This document shows, piece after piece, positions 9,118 to 17,655 of a stretch of 64,000 bases of DNA. The DNA is from Arthrobacter psychrolactophilus (GTDB lineage: Bacteria > Actinomycetota > Actinomycetes > Actinomycetales > Micrococcaceae), in contig NZ_QJVC01000002.1 in the NCBI RefSeq assembly GCF_003219795.1, positions 228,092 through 292,091 on the forward strand, given 5' to 3'. How positions within the stretch are numbered: position 1 is the first letter of the stretch; every line of letters begins with the position of its first letter. The notes below the pieces were generated by a model. It was not told the DNA's origin and searched no databases. It saw nothing but the letters and a program-made list of their open reading frames with translations. The translations under genes and the position numbers were made by a program.

Positions 9118-9148
9118 ACTCTAGAACCTCAACCATAGTTGAGGTCAA
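9118..9148 (-). promoter_or_regulatory. SoxR-controlled promoter with 19-bp spacer
   Basis: On the minus strand a -35 element TTGACC (9148-9143) and a -10 element TAGAGT (9123-9118) are 19 bp apart. The overlong spacer contains the symmetric SoxR box CCTCAACTATGGTTGAGG (9144-9127). This matches the MerR-family architecture of E. coli soxS (CCTCAA-N6-TTGAGG in a long-spacer promoter). It drives the flavin reductase gene at 8548-9066, and its -35 overlaps the soxR stop codon. Confidence 0.85.
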
Positions 9149-9666
9149 ATCGAGGAGGCTGTGCCCATCCCGGAAGCGTCGGGCAGATGTGCCCCGTCGA
9201 AGACCCGGGCGCCGGGGCCGGCTTGCGCCACTTGATCCTCGGGATTCACAAAGCCGCACTCGGCTAGGGACAGGCAGCCGCAGCCAATACAGCCGCCGAG
9301 GCTGCCGCGGAGCCGTTCCAGTGCCTCGATGCGCGCCGTCAGCTCGGCCTGCCAATGTTCGGAGAGCCGCTGCCAATCGGCTTGCGTTGGCACGCCGTGG
9401 TCCGGTAACTCTTCAAAGACGGTGGCTACCAAGGCCAGGGGAATTCCGGCTCTTTGGGCGGCCCTGATAACGGCCACCCTCCGGAGGACCGAGCGTGGAT
9501 ATCGCCGCTGGTTTCCCGAGGTGCGGCTGCTGAAGATCAGGCCCTGGCGTTCATAAAAGTGCAACGCCGAGACACTCACGCCTCCGCGCTGCGCAACCTG
9601 ACCCACGCTCAACAGTTCCTGAGAGCGTTGGGCGGGAACGCCGTCGGAGGTGTCAGGTGGAAGCAC
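9145..9666 (-). CDS. soxR: Redox-sensitive regulator SoxR
   Basis: This MerR-family activator has the helix-turn-helix segment LSVGQVAQRGGVSVSALHFY and a C-terminal [2Fe-2S] cluster motif CIGCGCLSLAEC (CxxCxCxxxxxC), which identifies SoxR. Oxidation of the cluster untwists long-spacer promoters. A GTG start at 9666 was chosen because upstream in-frame codons lie inside the preceding gluconokinase gene. The GTG at 9669 is equally possible, and the true start could be a little downstream. The gene sits just behind gntK (5-bp gap) and in front of the flavin reductase that carries a SoxR box. Confidence 0.85.
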   Translation of the reverse strand: MLPPDTSDGVPAQRSQELLSVGQVAQRGGVSVSALHFYERQGLIFSSRTSGNQRRYPRSVLRRVAVIRAAQRAGIPLALVATVFEELPDHGVPTQADWQRLSEHWQAELTARIEALERLRGSLGGCIGCGCLSLAECGFVNPEDQVAQAGPGARVFDGAHLPDASGMGTASSI

Positions 9667-9670
9667 CACC

Positions 9671-10222
9671 TTAGTGATCGGAGATCTTGCGGATCCCGGC
9701 AACGGCCTCGTCGAGAATTTCATTCATGCTGCCAGCAATATCGACGATCACGGCGGCCTCGTCCGCTTCCATGGGTTCCAGGGCATCGAGTTGTGAGGCC
9801 AGCAGGTTCGGCGGCATGAAGTGACCGGAGCGGCCTTCGAGACGGGAACTGAGGACCTCGAGGGAACCATTGAGGTGCAAGAAGATGGTGTCGGGAGCCT
9901 TGGCCCGGATAGCGTCGCGGTAGCGTCGCTTGAGTGCAGAGCAGGCAACCACGATGCCAGCGGAGCGAGTCGTCGCCAACTCATGCCCCACGAGCTCAAG
10001 CCAGGGCCAGCGGTCATCATCATTGAGGGGCGTACCCGCGGCCATCTTGCGGATGTTGGCGAGGGGATGCAGGGAATCGGCATCCACAAAGGGGAAGCCC
10101 ATGGCATCAGCCACGAGGGTTCCGATCGTGCTCTTGCCAGCGCCCGAGACGCCCATGACCACAACACGGGTGGCGTTCGGTGTAAGTCCGGCAGGATCGG
10201 CAGAAATTTCAGAGGTCGTCAT
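9671..10222 (-). CDS. gntK: Gluconokinase, copy 1
   Basis: This 183-residue shikimate-kinase-like P-loop kinase has Walker A GVSGAGKST and the family motifs [34 protein letters not shown] and [14 protein letters not shown]. It phosphorylates D-gluconate to 6-phosphogluconate. An AGGAAG ribosome binding site precedes the ATG. It follows kdgK after a 98-bp gap and may serve the pentose phosphate or Entner-Doudoroff entry of this island. It is a diverged paralogue of the kinase at 14195-14716. Confidence 0.88.
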   Translation of the reverse strand: MTTSEISADPAGLTPNATRVVVMGVSGAGKSTIGTLVADAMGFPFVDADSLHPLANIRKMAAGTPLNDDDRWPWLELVGHELATTRSAGIVVACSALKRRYRDAIRAKAPDTIFLHLNGSLEVLSSRLEGRSGHFMPPNLLASQLDALEPMEADEAAVIVDIAGSMNEILDEAVAGIRKISDH

Positions 10223-10261
10223 AGCTTCCTGTTATATCAAAGGTTGTCAGAGATCACAGTA

Positions 10262-10303
10262 ATGAACTGCTTCACTACCGCCCAAGGTGGCGCATTAGTT
10301 CAT
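10262..10303. other. Weak inverted repeat between kdgK and gntK
   Basis: ATGAACT at 10262-10268 is mirrored by AGTTCAT at 10297-10303, with an inner CCGCC/GGTGG pair. There is no T-tract. It could be a weak attenuator after kdgK or an operator for gntK. Confidence 0.25.
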
Positions 10304-10320
10304 CTTCAAGGCACTAGAAT

Positions 10321-11283
10321 TCAGCGGCTAACAGGCTCTTTGCCACCCAATAGCCCCAACTCGCTGCGGCGGGGTGCACCCTCCCAGTCTCCAGACACCA
10401 GGCAGGCAAAAGCCCCCGTTTGAGCCGCCGTCAGCAGCCGCTCTTCCGGAGTCTTGCCTGCTACCAGCTCTGCCAAATACCCTGCCACAAAGGCATCTCC
10501 AGCCCCCACGGTATCCAGCGCGTCAATGGCGATGGGCCGCTGGCTGTAGTGGCCGCCGTTGATTATCGCAACGGCACCCTCAGAACCAAGTTTGATAATG
10601 ACTTGCGAAGGCCCCAACGCAGCGATTCGCTGAGCCAGTGCGGCAGGGCCAGGAGCCTCACCCACCGCAATGGTGGCCTCGTCGTCGCCCGCAAAAACAA
10701 TATCCACCAAGGGAATCAGCTTTTGGTAGGCAGCGGCGGCATCCTCCGCGTTCCAGAGCGCGCGGCGGTAGTTCAAATCTAGGGAAATGGGCACTCCGGC
10801 AGCCCTGGCTGCAGCAATGGCGTAGTGAACCGTGGCAGCAGCCTGATCCGAAAGTGCCGGAGTAATCCCACTAATATGCACCAGTGCGGCGCCAGTAATC
10901 AGCTGTTCCGGAACATCGGTGGACGAAAGCCGCGAACCTGCACTGCCCTTCCGGTAATAAATCACGTTTTGAAGTGCGGCGGTGCGGCGCTCCTTGATCA
11001 TCAAGCCTGTAGGGGCGCCGTGATCGAGCGTGGCATGAACTTGAACGCCTTCGGCCCGAATTTCCCGTAGCACCAACTCACCCAAGGCATCATTGCCTAC
11101 CCGCCCACACCACTGCGCGGAGGTGCCCAAACGCTGCAATCCAATGGCCACGTTGGATTCTGAGCCACCCATTCCCGGGCTCATGGAGGTTGCGTGGGCC
11201 AGCGGACCGGGAGTATCTGCCTTGATCAGGGCCATGGTCTCACCAAATGTGAGGACGTAGGGCGTGCCAGCTGCTGTGCTCAT
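10321..11283 (-). CDS. kdgK: 2-dehydro-3-deoxygluconokinase (KDG kinase)
   Basis: This 320-residue PfkB/ribokinase-family kinase has the N-terminal GGSESNVAIGLQRLG motif. The C-terminal anion-hole and catalytic motif DTVGAGDAFVAGY contains the catalytic Asp. In this context it phosphorylates 2-keto-3-deoxygluconate to KDPG. Its ATG overlaps the end of eda by 4 bp, so aldolase and kinase are translated together. It is downstream of ManD in the pathway. Confidence 0.88.
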   Translation of the reverse strand: MSTAAGTPYVLTFGETMALIKADTPGPLAHATSMSPGMGGSESNVAIGLQRLGTSAQWCGRVGNDALGELVLREIRAEGVQVHATLDHGAPTGLMIKERRTAALQNVIYYRKGSAGSRLSSTDVPEQLITGAALVHISGITPALSDQAAATVHYAIAAARAAGVPISLDLNYRRALWNAEDAAAAYQKLIPLVDIVFAGDDEATIAVGEAPGPAALAQRIAALGPSQVIIKLGSEGAVAIINGGHYSQRPIAIDALDTVGAGDAFVAGYLAELVAGKTPEERLLTAAQTGAFACLVSGDWEGAPRRSELGLLGGKEPVSR

Positions 11284-11954
11284 TGCCCCGCCCCAGCTTC
11301 ATCTACCAGACGGCGAACCCGTTCCGCCCGCTGCGTGAGTCCCGGCAGCGATCCACCCTTGAATGCATCGCCTAGCAACGGCCCGCCCATGCTCACCGCA
11401 AGGGCGCCGGCCCGAATCCAGAATGGAGCATCGTCAATGCTGATCCCACCCGATGGCACCACGGCCAGGTCAGGGAATGGGCTGCGCAACTGGGAGATGT
11501 ACTCCGGGCCAACCGTTGACGCCGGGAACAGCTTGACGGCTGTGCTGCCCAGACTCCATCCGGTGTGCAGTTCGGTAGGCGTCAAGCCGCCGGGAAATAT
11601 GGGAACACCGCGTTGCACCGCCGCCTTAATGACGTCAGGGTGCGTAATCGGTGTCACCAGATAGTCCGCCCCGGCAGACATTGCCGCCTCCGCCTGTTCC
11701 ACGGTTGTCACAGTGCCCACGCCAATTTCAACGCCGGCACCAAAAGTGGCCCGCAGCGCCGGAAGCTCGGCGATGACCCCCTCAGTGCTGAGCGTCAATT
11801 CAATACTCACCACGCCGCCATCTACCAGGGCCCGGATAACCGGGGCGTATTCCCAGGCATGCCCTGCGCGTAGTACGGCAATGACTCGGCTTGCGAGCAG
11901 AATGTCCGACGGCGCGGGCCGGGCAGGTGGGATGACAAGGTTTTCGTGGTTCAT
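11280..11954 (-). CDS. eda: KDPG aldolase (bifunctional KHG/KDPG aldolase)
   Basis: This class I aldolase of about 224 residues has the RVIAVLRAG start, VSIELTLSTEG and VGTVTT motifs, and ADYLVTPITHPDV around the KDPG binding region. The Schiff-base lysine lies in the TAVKLFPAS segment. It splits KDPG into pyruvate and glyceraldehyde-3-phosphate, the last step of hexuronate breakdown. The ATG at 11954 was preferred to the GTG at 11963 because AGAAAGG lies 8 nt upstream of the ATG and would abut the GTG. It is coupled to kdgK. Confidence 0.88.
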   Translation of the reverse strand: MNHENLVIPPARPAPSDILLASRVIAVLRAGHAWEYAPVIRALVDGGVVSIELTLSTEGVIAELPALRATFGAGVEIGVGTVTTVEQAEAAMSAGADYLVTPITHPDVIKAAVQRGVPIFPGGLTPTELHTGWSLGSTAVKLFPASTVGPEYISQLRSPFPDLAVVPSGGISIDDAPFWIRAGALAVSMGGPLLGDAFKGGSLPGLTQRAERVRRLVDEAGAGQ

Positions 11955-11967
11955 GAGTGGCACCTTT

Positions 11968-12252
11968 CTAGTGGTTGGCTGTGGGTCGTGACTGAACGGT
12001 GCGGGCGTGTCTGGTCAACACCTCACGCAGAGAGCCCTCACCCACTTCAAGGAGGGACTCTTCAATCATGCGGACGTAACCTTCGGAAGTTTTCATATGT
12101 TCACACATGGCGTCTTCAGCGGCTTCGGCATCCCCGGCCCGGATGGCGGCGGCTATTCTTCGGTGCTGCTGCTGCTGTTCATCACCGACCAGATTATTGA
12201 CCTCGCGGTAGCGCCGCGCCTCCGCCATCACGGTGGTGAGTTCATTGCGCAG
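11968..12252 (-). pseudogene. GntR/FadR-type regulator remnant (FCD domain only)
   Basis: Only the C-terminal part of an FCD domain remains, from about NELTTVMAEARRYREVNN through EHMKTSEGYVRMIEESL. The N-terminal winged helix and the first FCD metal-site helices are gone. Reading the same frame further upstream enters antisense sequence of a mannonate dehydratase fragment that starts at 12253, so any translated product begins with unrelated residues. It lies 13 bp before eda and was probably the regulator of the eda-kdgK unit. It cannot bind DNA in this form. Confidence 0.75.
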
Positions 12253-12351
12253 GGCGTCGATTACAACGACGAGCTTGCAGACAGCTACGCCTACACATCC
12301 GCATACCTGCCGGTGAACCGCCTGCTCGATGGAACCATCCACGACTGGTAA
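12253..12351 (+). pseudogene. 3' fragment of a second mannonate dehydratase (manD) gene
   Basis: The plus strand encodes 32 residues that align without gaps to the C-terminus of the intact ManD at 14713-15942. The fragment reads GVDYNDELADSY then AYLPVNRLLDGTIHDW-stop, against [12 protein letters not shown] then [16 protein letters not shown]-stop. Nucleotide identity is only moderate, so it came from a separate paralogue and not from a recent duplication. It ends 13 bp before a strong terminator, as a real gene end would. No start or upstream coding sequence remains. Confidence 0.8.
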
Positions 12352-12364
12352 ATTGCCCTATCAA

Positions 12365-12412
12365 AAAGGCCGCTTGCCACGTCCGATTTTCCGGAAGTGG
12401 CAAGCGGCCTTT
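12365..12412. terminator. Bidirectional terminator
   Basis: A perfect 16-bp stem (AAAGGCCGCTTGCCAC and GTGGCAAGCGGCCTTT) with a 16-nt loop has A and T runs at its ends. It would end the GH3 operon on the minus strand and the former manD paralogue on the plus strand. Confidence 0.85.
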
Positions 12413-12421
12413 ATGTGAGTC

Positions 12422-14167
12422 CTAGAGCCGGGTGTCGAAGGAATTGCAGAAGACGTTCTCGTTGAACGTGCCCTGGAATTCGGAGAGTCCCTGGATCTTT
12501 TCCACCGTGGCCCGGATGGCTTCGCGGGAGTCGGCGTGGGTGTGGATGGCGGTCTTGACCATCGGCACATCGATGAGGTGGTTGGGCTGGTTCAGCGAGA
12601 CAAAGACGGTGGGGACCTCGGTGACGTACCACGGGATCTCCGCAGCCATCGGGGTGGACCACTTGACGCGGATGGCCGCCTCCTGGGCGAAGCCCTTCAC
12701 ATTGGCGAACACCAACGCGGCGTCGTACTTCTCGGAGTAATCGTCCGTGGCCTCCTCGGAGATGACGGACATGAAGTTCACGCCTTCCTCCCCCGCGGCC
12801 TTGCGCTGAGCTGCGGTCTTGAAGATGTGCACCTCAAAACCCACACGCTCAAGCTCGTCGGCCACTGTGTCCAGGTAACCCAGCGGGTCCGCCATGGTGA
12901 AGTCCGAGCCGCCGGAGATACCGTACAAACGGATCTTCTTGTGTGTGGCCGGGGTCAGCGGCAGGTTGCCCTGCGTGTCCTTGACCAAGGTGACCGTCTT
13001 GTCGGCGATCTCAGCGGCAATGGCGCGGTGCTCAGCCGAACCAATCACGGCCAGCTGATCAGCCGGGGGAACCAGCGATTCGCGAGCTTTGATGTGCAGG
13101 CCCAGCGACGCCTTCAACGCGAGGATGCGGCGCAGGGCATCCTGCAAACGCTCCTCTGTAATGACGCCGTTGCGGTAGCCGTCCAGCATGTAGCCAAAGT
13201 CCTCTTCCGGGTTGCGGAAGAACAAGAACATATCGCAGCCGGCGGCGATGGCGGCGGGCACCAGGTCGCGGCGCTTCATGGCCTGGGTCATGCCGATCAT
13301 CTGCGAGGCATCGGTCAGGATCAAACCATTGAAGCCCAACTCGCCACGCAGCAGTTCACCGAGCAGCTCCGGCGCCAAAGTTGCGGGGAGCACCTCGGCG
13401 TCGCTCAGTCCCGGGCGGAAGCGGCGGGAAAGCTCCGGCGCACCAATGTGCCCGATCATGATCGACTGCACGCCGTGCCCGATCATCTCGCGGTACACAT
13501 GGCCGTACGTCTTATTCCACTCCTCATAACCGAGGGTGTTGTACGAGGTGACCACGTGCTGATCGCGCTCGTCGATGCCATCGCCCGGGAAGTGCTTCAT
13601 GGCGCAGGCGGTCGGCGACTCGCTAATACCGTCGAAGTATTCCTTGGCCCGCTCCACCACTACCTCGGGCGTGTTGCCGAAGGAACGCGTGGAGATGACG
13701 GTGTTGCGCCAGTTGTAATGAATGTCCACGATCGGCGCGAAGGCCCAGTTGCAGCCCAGCGCAGCGGTTTCCACGCCGGCCACCTGACCCATCTGGCGCG
13801 CGATCGACTTATCCGGGTGCGAGCCGGCCTGCAGATGCGTCGAGACAAAGGTGCCGTCGTCGCAGCTGCCGGCCCCGCCCATTTCCGGGTTGGAGGCGAT
13901 GAGCAGCGGGATCTTCGTGGTGGCCTGCGCGTGGCGAATGTGTTCCTGCACGGCTCCCGAGGGGCCCGGCCGGTACCGCATGCCGCCCACGTGGAACTTC
14001 TCGAGCACCTCATCGAGGTATTCGGGGGCGTAGCTGTTGTTGTGGTTGATGAACAGCTGGCCGATCTTCTCTTCCAGCGTCATCGACCCAATCGTCGATT
14101 CCACCCAGGCCACGCCCGCATCGTCCAGATTGAACGGTGCGGCGCGCAAATCCACTGCGTAACTCAT
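12422..14167 (-). CDS. Glycoside hydrolase family 3, NagZ-like catalytic dyad
   Basis: This 581-residue GH3 protein has KHFPGDG at residues 191-197, the Asp-His dyad typical of NagZ-type GH3 enzymes (D202 and H204 in ERDQH), and the nucleophile Asp286 in GLILTDASQM. A C-terminal (alpha/beta) sandwich domain follows from about residue 370. No signal peptide is present, so it acts on imported glycosides. NagZ-type enzymes release N-acetylglucosamine, but its place at the end of the transporter-manD-gntK operon suggests it frees a uronic or aldonic acid glycoside. The exact substrate is unknown. Confidence 0.8.
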   Translation of the reverse strand: MSYAVDLRAAPFNLDDAGVAWVESTIGSMTLEEKIGQLFINHNNSYAPEYLDEVLEKFHVGGMRYRPGPSGAVQEHIRHAQATTKIPLLIASNPEMGGAGSCDDGTFVSTHLQAGSHPDKSIARQMGQVAGVETAALGCNWAFAPIVDIHYNWRNTVISTRSFGNTPEVVVERAKEYFDGISESPTACAMKHFPGDGIDERDQHVVTSYNTLGYEEWNKTYGHVYREMIGHGVQSIMIGHIGAPELSRRFRPGLSDAEVLPATLAPELLGELLRGELGFNGLILTDASQMIGMTQAMKRRDLVPAAIAAGCDMFLFFRNPEEDFGYMLDGYRNGVITEERLQDALRRILALKASLGLHIKARESLVPPADQLAVIGSAEHRAIAAEIADKTVTLVKDTQGNLPLTPATHKKIRLYGISGGSDFTMADPLGYLDTVADELERVGFEVHIFKTAAQRKAAGEEGVNFMSVISEEATDDYSEKYDAALVFANVKGFAQEAAIRVKWSTPMAAEIPWYVTEVPTVFVSLNQPNHLIDVPMVKTAIHTHADSREAIRATVEKIQGLSEFQGTFNENVFCNSFDTRL

Positions 14168-14194
14168 TACTTCTCCTGATGTTTCCTGTGGTCT

Positions 14195-14716
14195 TTAGAC
14201 AGTTTGCGCAAGACGTACGACGGCGTCACTCACCAGTGCGGGGACCGGCGCCGAAATGTCAATCACCACGGCGCGTTCGTCATCGGCGATGGGTTCCAGC
14301 GTTGCCAGTTGGGAATCGAGCAACCCAGTGGGCATGAAGTGTCCGGAGCGGCCCTCGAGCCGCGCCCCCAACACTTCCCTGCTGCCGTCCAGATGCAGGA
14401 ACACCACATCGGGCGCCTTGGCCCTGATGGCGTCGCGGTAGCTGCGCTTAAGTGCGGAACAGGCCACGACGAGTCCGTTGGCTGAGGCCGCCAGTTCCTG
14501 GCCGACGATTTGGAGCCAGGGTTCCCGGTCGTCGTCGTTCAGGGGTGTGCCGGCCGCCATCTTGGCAATATTGGACACGGGGTGCAGGGAGTCCCCGTCC
14601 GTGAACGGCAGGCCGAGCTCGTGCGCCACGAGGGCGCCGATCGTCGTCTTGCCGCAGCCGGAGACTCCCATGACCACAATGTGCTGCGTTTTGGCAGCGT
14701 GTGAGGCGTCGATCAC
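14195..14716 (-). CDS. gntK: Gluconokinase, copy 2
   Basis: This 173-residue P-loop kinase shares [43 protein letters not shown] and EGRSGHFMP with the kinase at 9671-10222. Outside these motifs the two have diverged. It overlaps manD by 4 bp and is followed by the GH3 gene after 27 bp, so it is part of the GPH transporter-manD-gntK-GH3 operon. It is predicted to make 6-phosphogluconate from gluconate. A role on another aldonic acid is possible. Confidence 0.85.
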   Translation of the reverse strand: MIDASHAAKTQHIVVMGVSGCGKTTIGALVAHELGLPFTDGDSLHPVSNIAKMAAGTPLNDDDREPWLQIVGQELAASANGLVVACSALKRSYRDAIRAKAPDVVFLHLDGSREVLGARLEGRSGHFMPTGLLDSQLATLEPIADDERAVVIDISAPVPALVSDAVVRLAQTV

Positions 14717-15942
14717 CAGTCGTGGACCGTTCCGTCAACGAGGCGGTTGTAGGGCAGGTAGGCCTGCTGGTACGGGAAGGCCTTAGCGGCTTCCTCGTTG
14801 AATTCCACACCGATGCCGGGGGTGTCGCCGGGGTGCAGGTAGCCGTCCTTGAACGTCATGGACTGCTGGAAGACCTCGTTGGTCTTGTCCGAGTGCTGCA
14901 TGTATTCCTGGATGCCGTAGTTGTGGATGGCCAGGCCAACATGCAACTGAGCGGCGAAACCGATCGGGGAGATATCGGTGGGGCCGTGGAAACCGGACTT
15001 GATCTGGTACTGGGCTGCGAAGTCCATGACCTTCTTCAGCGGGGAAATACCGCCGAAGTGGGTGGAAGCTGCACGGACGTAGTCAATGAGCTGTTCCTTG
15101 ATGATGGTCTGGTAGTCGTAGACTGTGTTGAAGATTTCACCGATAGCCAGCGGCGTGGTGGTGTGGTGACGGACCCAGCGCAGCGCTTCCTGGTTCTCGG
15201 CCGGGGTGCAGTCTTCCAACCAGAACAAGTCATACGGTTCCAGCGACTTGCCCAGCTTTGCGGCCTGGATCGGGGTCATGCGGTGGTGACCGTCGTGGAG
15301 CAGGGGAAGCTCGGGACCAAACTCGTTGCGAACTGCCTCGAAGACTGTGGGCAGGTGGCGTAGGTAGGCGCGGGTGTCCCAGTCTTCTTCCTGCGGGAAT
15401 GCACCGCGGCCAGCAGGCTCGTAGTCGTAGCGTTCACCGGAGGCCTGGGCCTGAGCAGCAACACCGTAGACGGCCTTGATGCCGGGGATAGCTGTCTGAA
15501 TGCGGACGGACTTGTAGCCCAGTTCCAGGTGCTCACGCACGGAGTCGAAGAGCTGGGGAATGTCAGCTCCGGAAGCGTGGCCATAGGCCCGCAGGCCGTT
15601 ACGTGATGCGCCGCCGAGGAGCTGGTAGACGGGCATCCCGGCGATCTTGCCCTTGATGTCCCACAACGCCATGTCAACGGCGGCAATCGCGGCCATCGTG
15701 ACCGGGCCGCGGCGCCAGTAAGAGCTGCGGTACAGGAACTGCCAGGTGTCCTCGATACGGTGCGGATCCTTGCCAATGAGCAGCTGGGCAACATGCTCCT
15801 TCAAGTACGCGGCCACCGCGAGCTCACGCCCGTTCAGGGTCGCATCACCGATACCCACCACGCCCTCATCGGTCGTGACCTTCAACGTCACAAAGTTACG
15901 GCTGGGACTGGTGACAAAAACTTCTGCGGAAACAATTTTCAC
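14713..15942 (-). CDS. manD: D-mannonate dehydratase, ManD (enolase superfamily)
   Basis: This 409-residue enolase-superfamily enzyme of the ManD/RspA type starts [10 protein letters not shown] and ends [12 protein letters not shown], a diagnostic C-terminus. Candidate Mg2+ ligands are the Asp in LLHDGHHR, the Glu in [12 protein letters not shown] and the Glu in PLAIGEIFN. It converts D-mannonate to 2-keto-3-deoxygluconate. Because uxaC, uxuB, kdgK and eda are nearby and no uxuA is present, a real catabolic role is likely, although many ManD homologues have low activity. It is coupled by a 4-bp overlap to gntK downstream. Confidence 0.87.
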   Translation of the reverse strand: MKIVSAEVFVTSPSRNFVTLKVTTDEGVVGIGDATLNGRELAVAAYLKEHVAQLLIGKDPHRIEDTWQFLYRSSYWRRGPVTMAAIAAVDMALWDIKGKIAGMPVYQLLGGASRNGLRAYGHASGADIPQLFDSVREHLELGYKSVRIQTAIPGIKAVYGVAAQAQASGERYDYEPAGRGAFPQEEDWDTRAYLRHLPTVFEAVRNEFGPELPLLHDGHHRMTPIQAAKLGKSLEPYDLFWLEDCTPAENQEALRWVRHHTTTPLAIGEIFNTVYDYQTIIKEQLIDYVRAASTHFGGISPLKKVMDFAAQYQIKSGFHGPTDISPIGFAAQLHVGLAIHNYGIQEYMQHSDKTNEVFQQSMTFKDGYLHPGDTPGIGVEFNEEAAKAFPYQQAYLPYNRLVDGTVHDW

Positions 15943-16061
15943 GAGGGATTCCTTCCAGGAAATGGTGTGTGCGCTCCGAGTAACTCAAGACAGAAACTCG
16001 GAGCAATCGGGTCAGACAGGTGGTGCTGGTGAAGCTGTGGTTCGGTAAAGAGTTATGTGGC

Positions 16062-17492
16062 CTAGGCCTTCTCGTCCGCGTCCCGCGCTTCGAGAGCGTT
16101 TTCGAGGCGATTTGCCCGGCGGGCGTTGATCTCGGCGACGATTTCCTTGTGCTTGGCATCTGTCAGCGGGTAGGCGATCATGACAGCGATGGCCAGGAGT
16201 GCGAACACCATGGGGAGTAGACCGGAGCCGGCGCGGATACCGAGGATGGCTTGTGCGCTTTGCTCGCCGCCACCGGAAGCGTAACCACCCCAAGCCAGGG
16301 CGTAGGCGGCGAGAGCGCCACCCACCGCTTGGCCGGTCTTACGGGTGAAGGAGAACAGTGCGTAGGTAATACCTTCTGAGCGAACCCCGGTGCGCCATTC
16401 GCCGTATTCCACGGTGTCGGCTTCCATGGCCCAGACGAGCATGCTGACGAGCATGATGCCCATCTGGCTGATGAGAACACCGGTGAAGGCCAGCCACACC
16501 ATGGTGGCGGGTGCGAAGAAGACGATCAGACCACCGGCGGCCATGAGCAATCCGGCCACGAGGTAGAGACGCTTCTTGCCGACCAGGGCAACTACGCGGG
16601 GCAAGGCAGCCGCGAGGCCGAAGGTCAGGAAGATGTTGACGATCGACATGACCGCGTAGAGCGGCAGGGAGTCCAGCACATCGCGGAAGTAGTAGATCTG
16701 AATGGAGCTGATGGCCAACTGGCCGGTCAGGAACAAGAAGGAGCTGATGCACAGGAGCAGGAGCGGCTTGTTGCCCTTGAGCGTTGACACGCTTTGCTTG
16801 AGTGAAACCTTGGGAACCTCGCGAACCACACGTTCCTTGGCGGTGAACACGGTGAACATGTACAGGCCAGTTCCCACCACGGCGAAGACGATGGTCAAGG
16901 TGGTGAAGAGCGGTTGGAGGTTTTCACCGTTCTTCATCAAGGGAGCGATGAAGATACCAAGGAAGGATCCAACGGCGACGGCACCAATGGTGCGGGCGCT
17001 GGCGAGCTTGGCGCGTTCGGCCGAAACCTGCGTCATGGCGCCAGCGAGGGAGCCGAAGGGGATGTTCACGAAGCTGTAGGCCAGGCCTAGGAGCGTGTAG
17101 CTCGCGTAGGCCCAGATGAGCATCCCAGTTTGGCCGATCTGCGGGATGGAGAACGTCGCAACGCTCAGCAGCAGCAGCGGGATGGAGCCAAACATGATGA
17201 AGGGACGGAACTTGCCGAGCTTCTTGTGGTAGGTCTTATCGACCATGCGGCCGGCAAAAACGTCGGCGAAGGCATCAAAGATGCGAACAACGAGCAGCAG
17301 AGTTCCTGCGGCTGCGGCACTGATGCCGACAACGTCTGTGTAGTAGAGCAGGAGAAACATGGTGGCCGTGGTGAAGGCCAGGTTGTTTGCGGCATCGCCG
17401 GCACCATAGCCAAGGATGCTGATCTTAGGCAGCGGTCCTGAGCCTTTCGACGCCACCTGAGTGGACCCGTCTGCTTGCTTTTGTGAAGTCAT
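16062..17492 (-). CDS. GPH-family (glycoside-pentoside-hexuronide) cation symporter
   Basis: About 476 residues with 12 predicted transmembrane segments. GYGAGDAANNLAF lies near the N-terminus, followed by RIFDAFADVFAGRMVDKT and KLGKFRPFIMFG, signatures of the GPH/melibiose-symporter family that includes hexuronide carriers. It should import a uronide or aldonate with a cation. The ATG at 17492 was chosen because an AAGGAG motif lies 12 nt upstream. The longer frame to 17546 has no such site. It is the first gene of the operon with manD, gntK and GH3, under the operator region at 17656-17696. Confidence 0.83.
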   Translation of the reverse strand: MTSQKQADGSTQVASKGSGPLPKISILGYGAGDAANNLAFTTATMFLLLYYTDVVGISAAAAGTLLLVVRIFDAFADVFAGRMVDKTYHKKLGKFRPFIMFGSIPLLLLSVATFSIPQIGQTGMLIWAYASYTLLGLAYSFVNIPFGSLAGAMTQVSAERAKLASARTIGAVAVGSFLGIFIAPLMKNGENLQPLFTTLTIVFAVVGTGLYMFTVFTAKERVVREVPKVSLKQSVSTLKGNKPLLLLCISSFLFLTGQLAISSIQIYYFRDVLDSLPLYAVMSIVNIFLTFGLAAALPRVVALVGKKRLYLVAGLLMAAGGLIVFFAPATMVWLAFTGVLISQMGIMLVSMLVWAMEADTVEYGEWRTGVRSEGITYALFSFTRKTGQAVGGALAAYALAWGGYASGGGEQSAQAILGIRAGSGLLPMVFALLAIAVMIAYPLTDAKHKEIVAEINARRANRLENALEARDADEKA

Positions 17493-17655
17493 GGTCAATG
17501 TGGGCTCCTTTACCCAAATCCTTCGCAGTTGCGCTGCTCCGGACAATACCCACTACGTCCTGGTACGTGGCCCTACGGTGGACCACCACGTGGCCATTCC
17601 CTCAAGGAGTGGCCGTCCGCAGCTGGTCAGCTGGCGTGTGAGCTGTATTACCTAC

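Noticed and set aside
12007-12351. 115-codon plus-strand open frame as a real gene
   Set aside because: Its first two thirds are antisense to the GntR FCD domain; only the last 32 codons are homologous to anything (ManD C-terminus), so it is a chance joining at a deletion scar.
12536-14179. 547-codon plus-strand frame opposite the GH3 gene
   Set aside because: The GH3 protein on the minus strand has intact catalytic motifs; the long antisense frame is a high-GC shadow with no recognisable domain.
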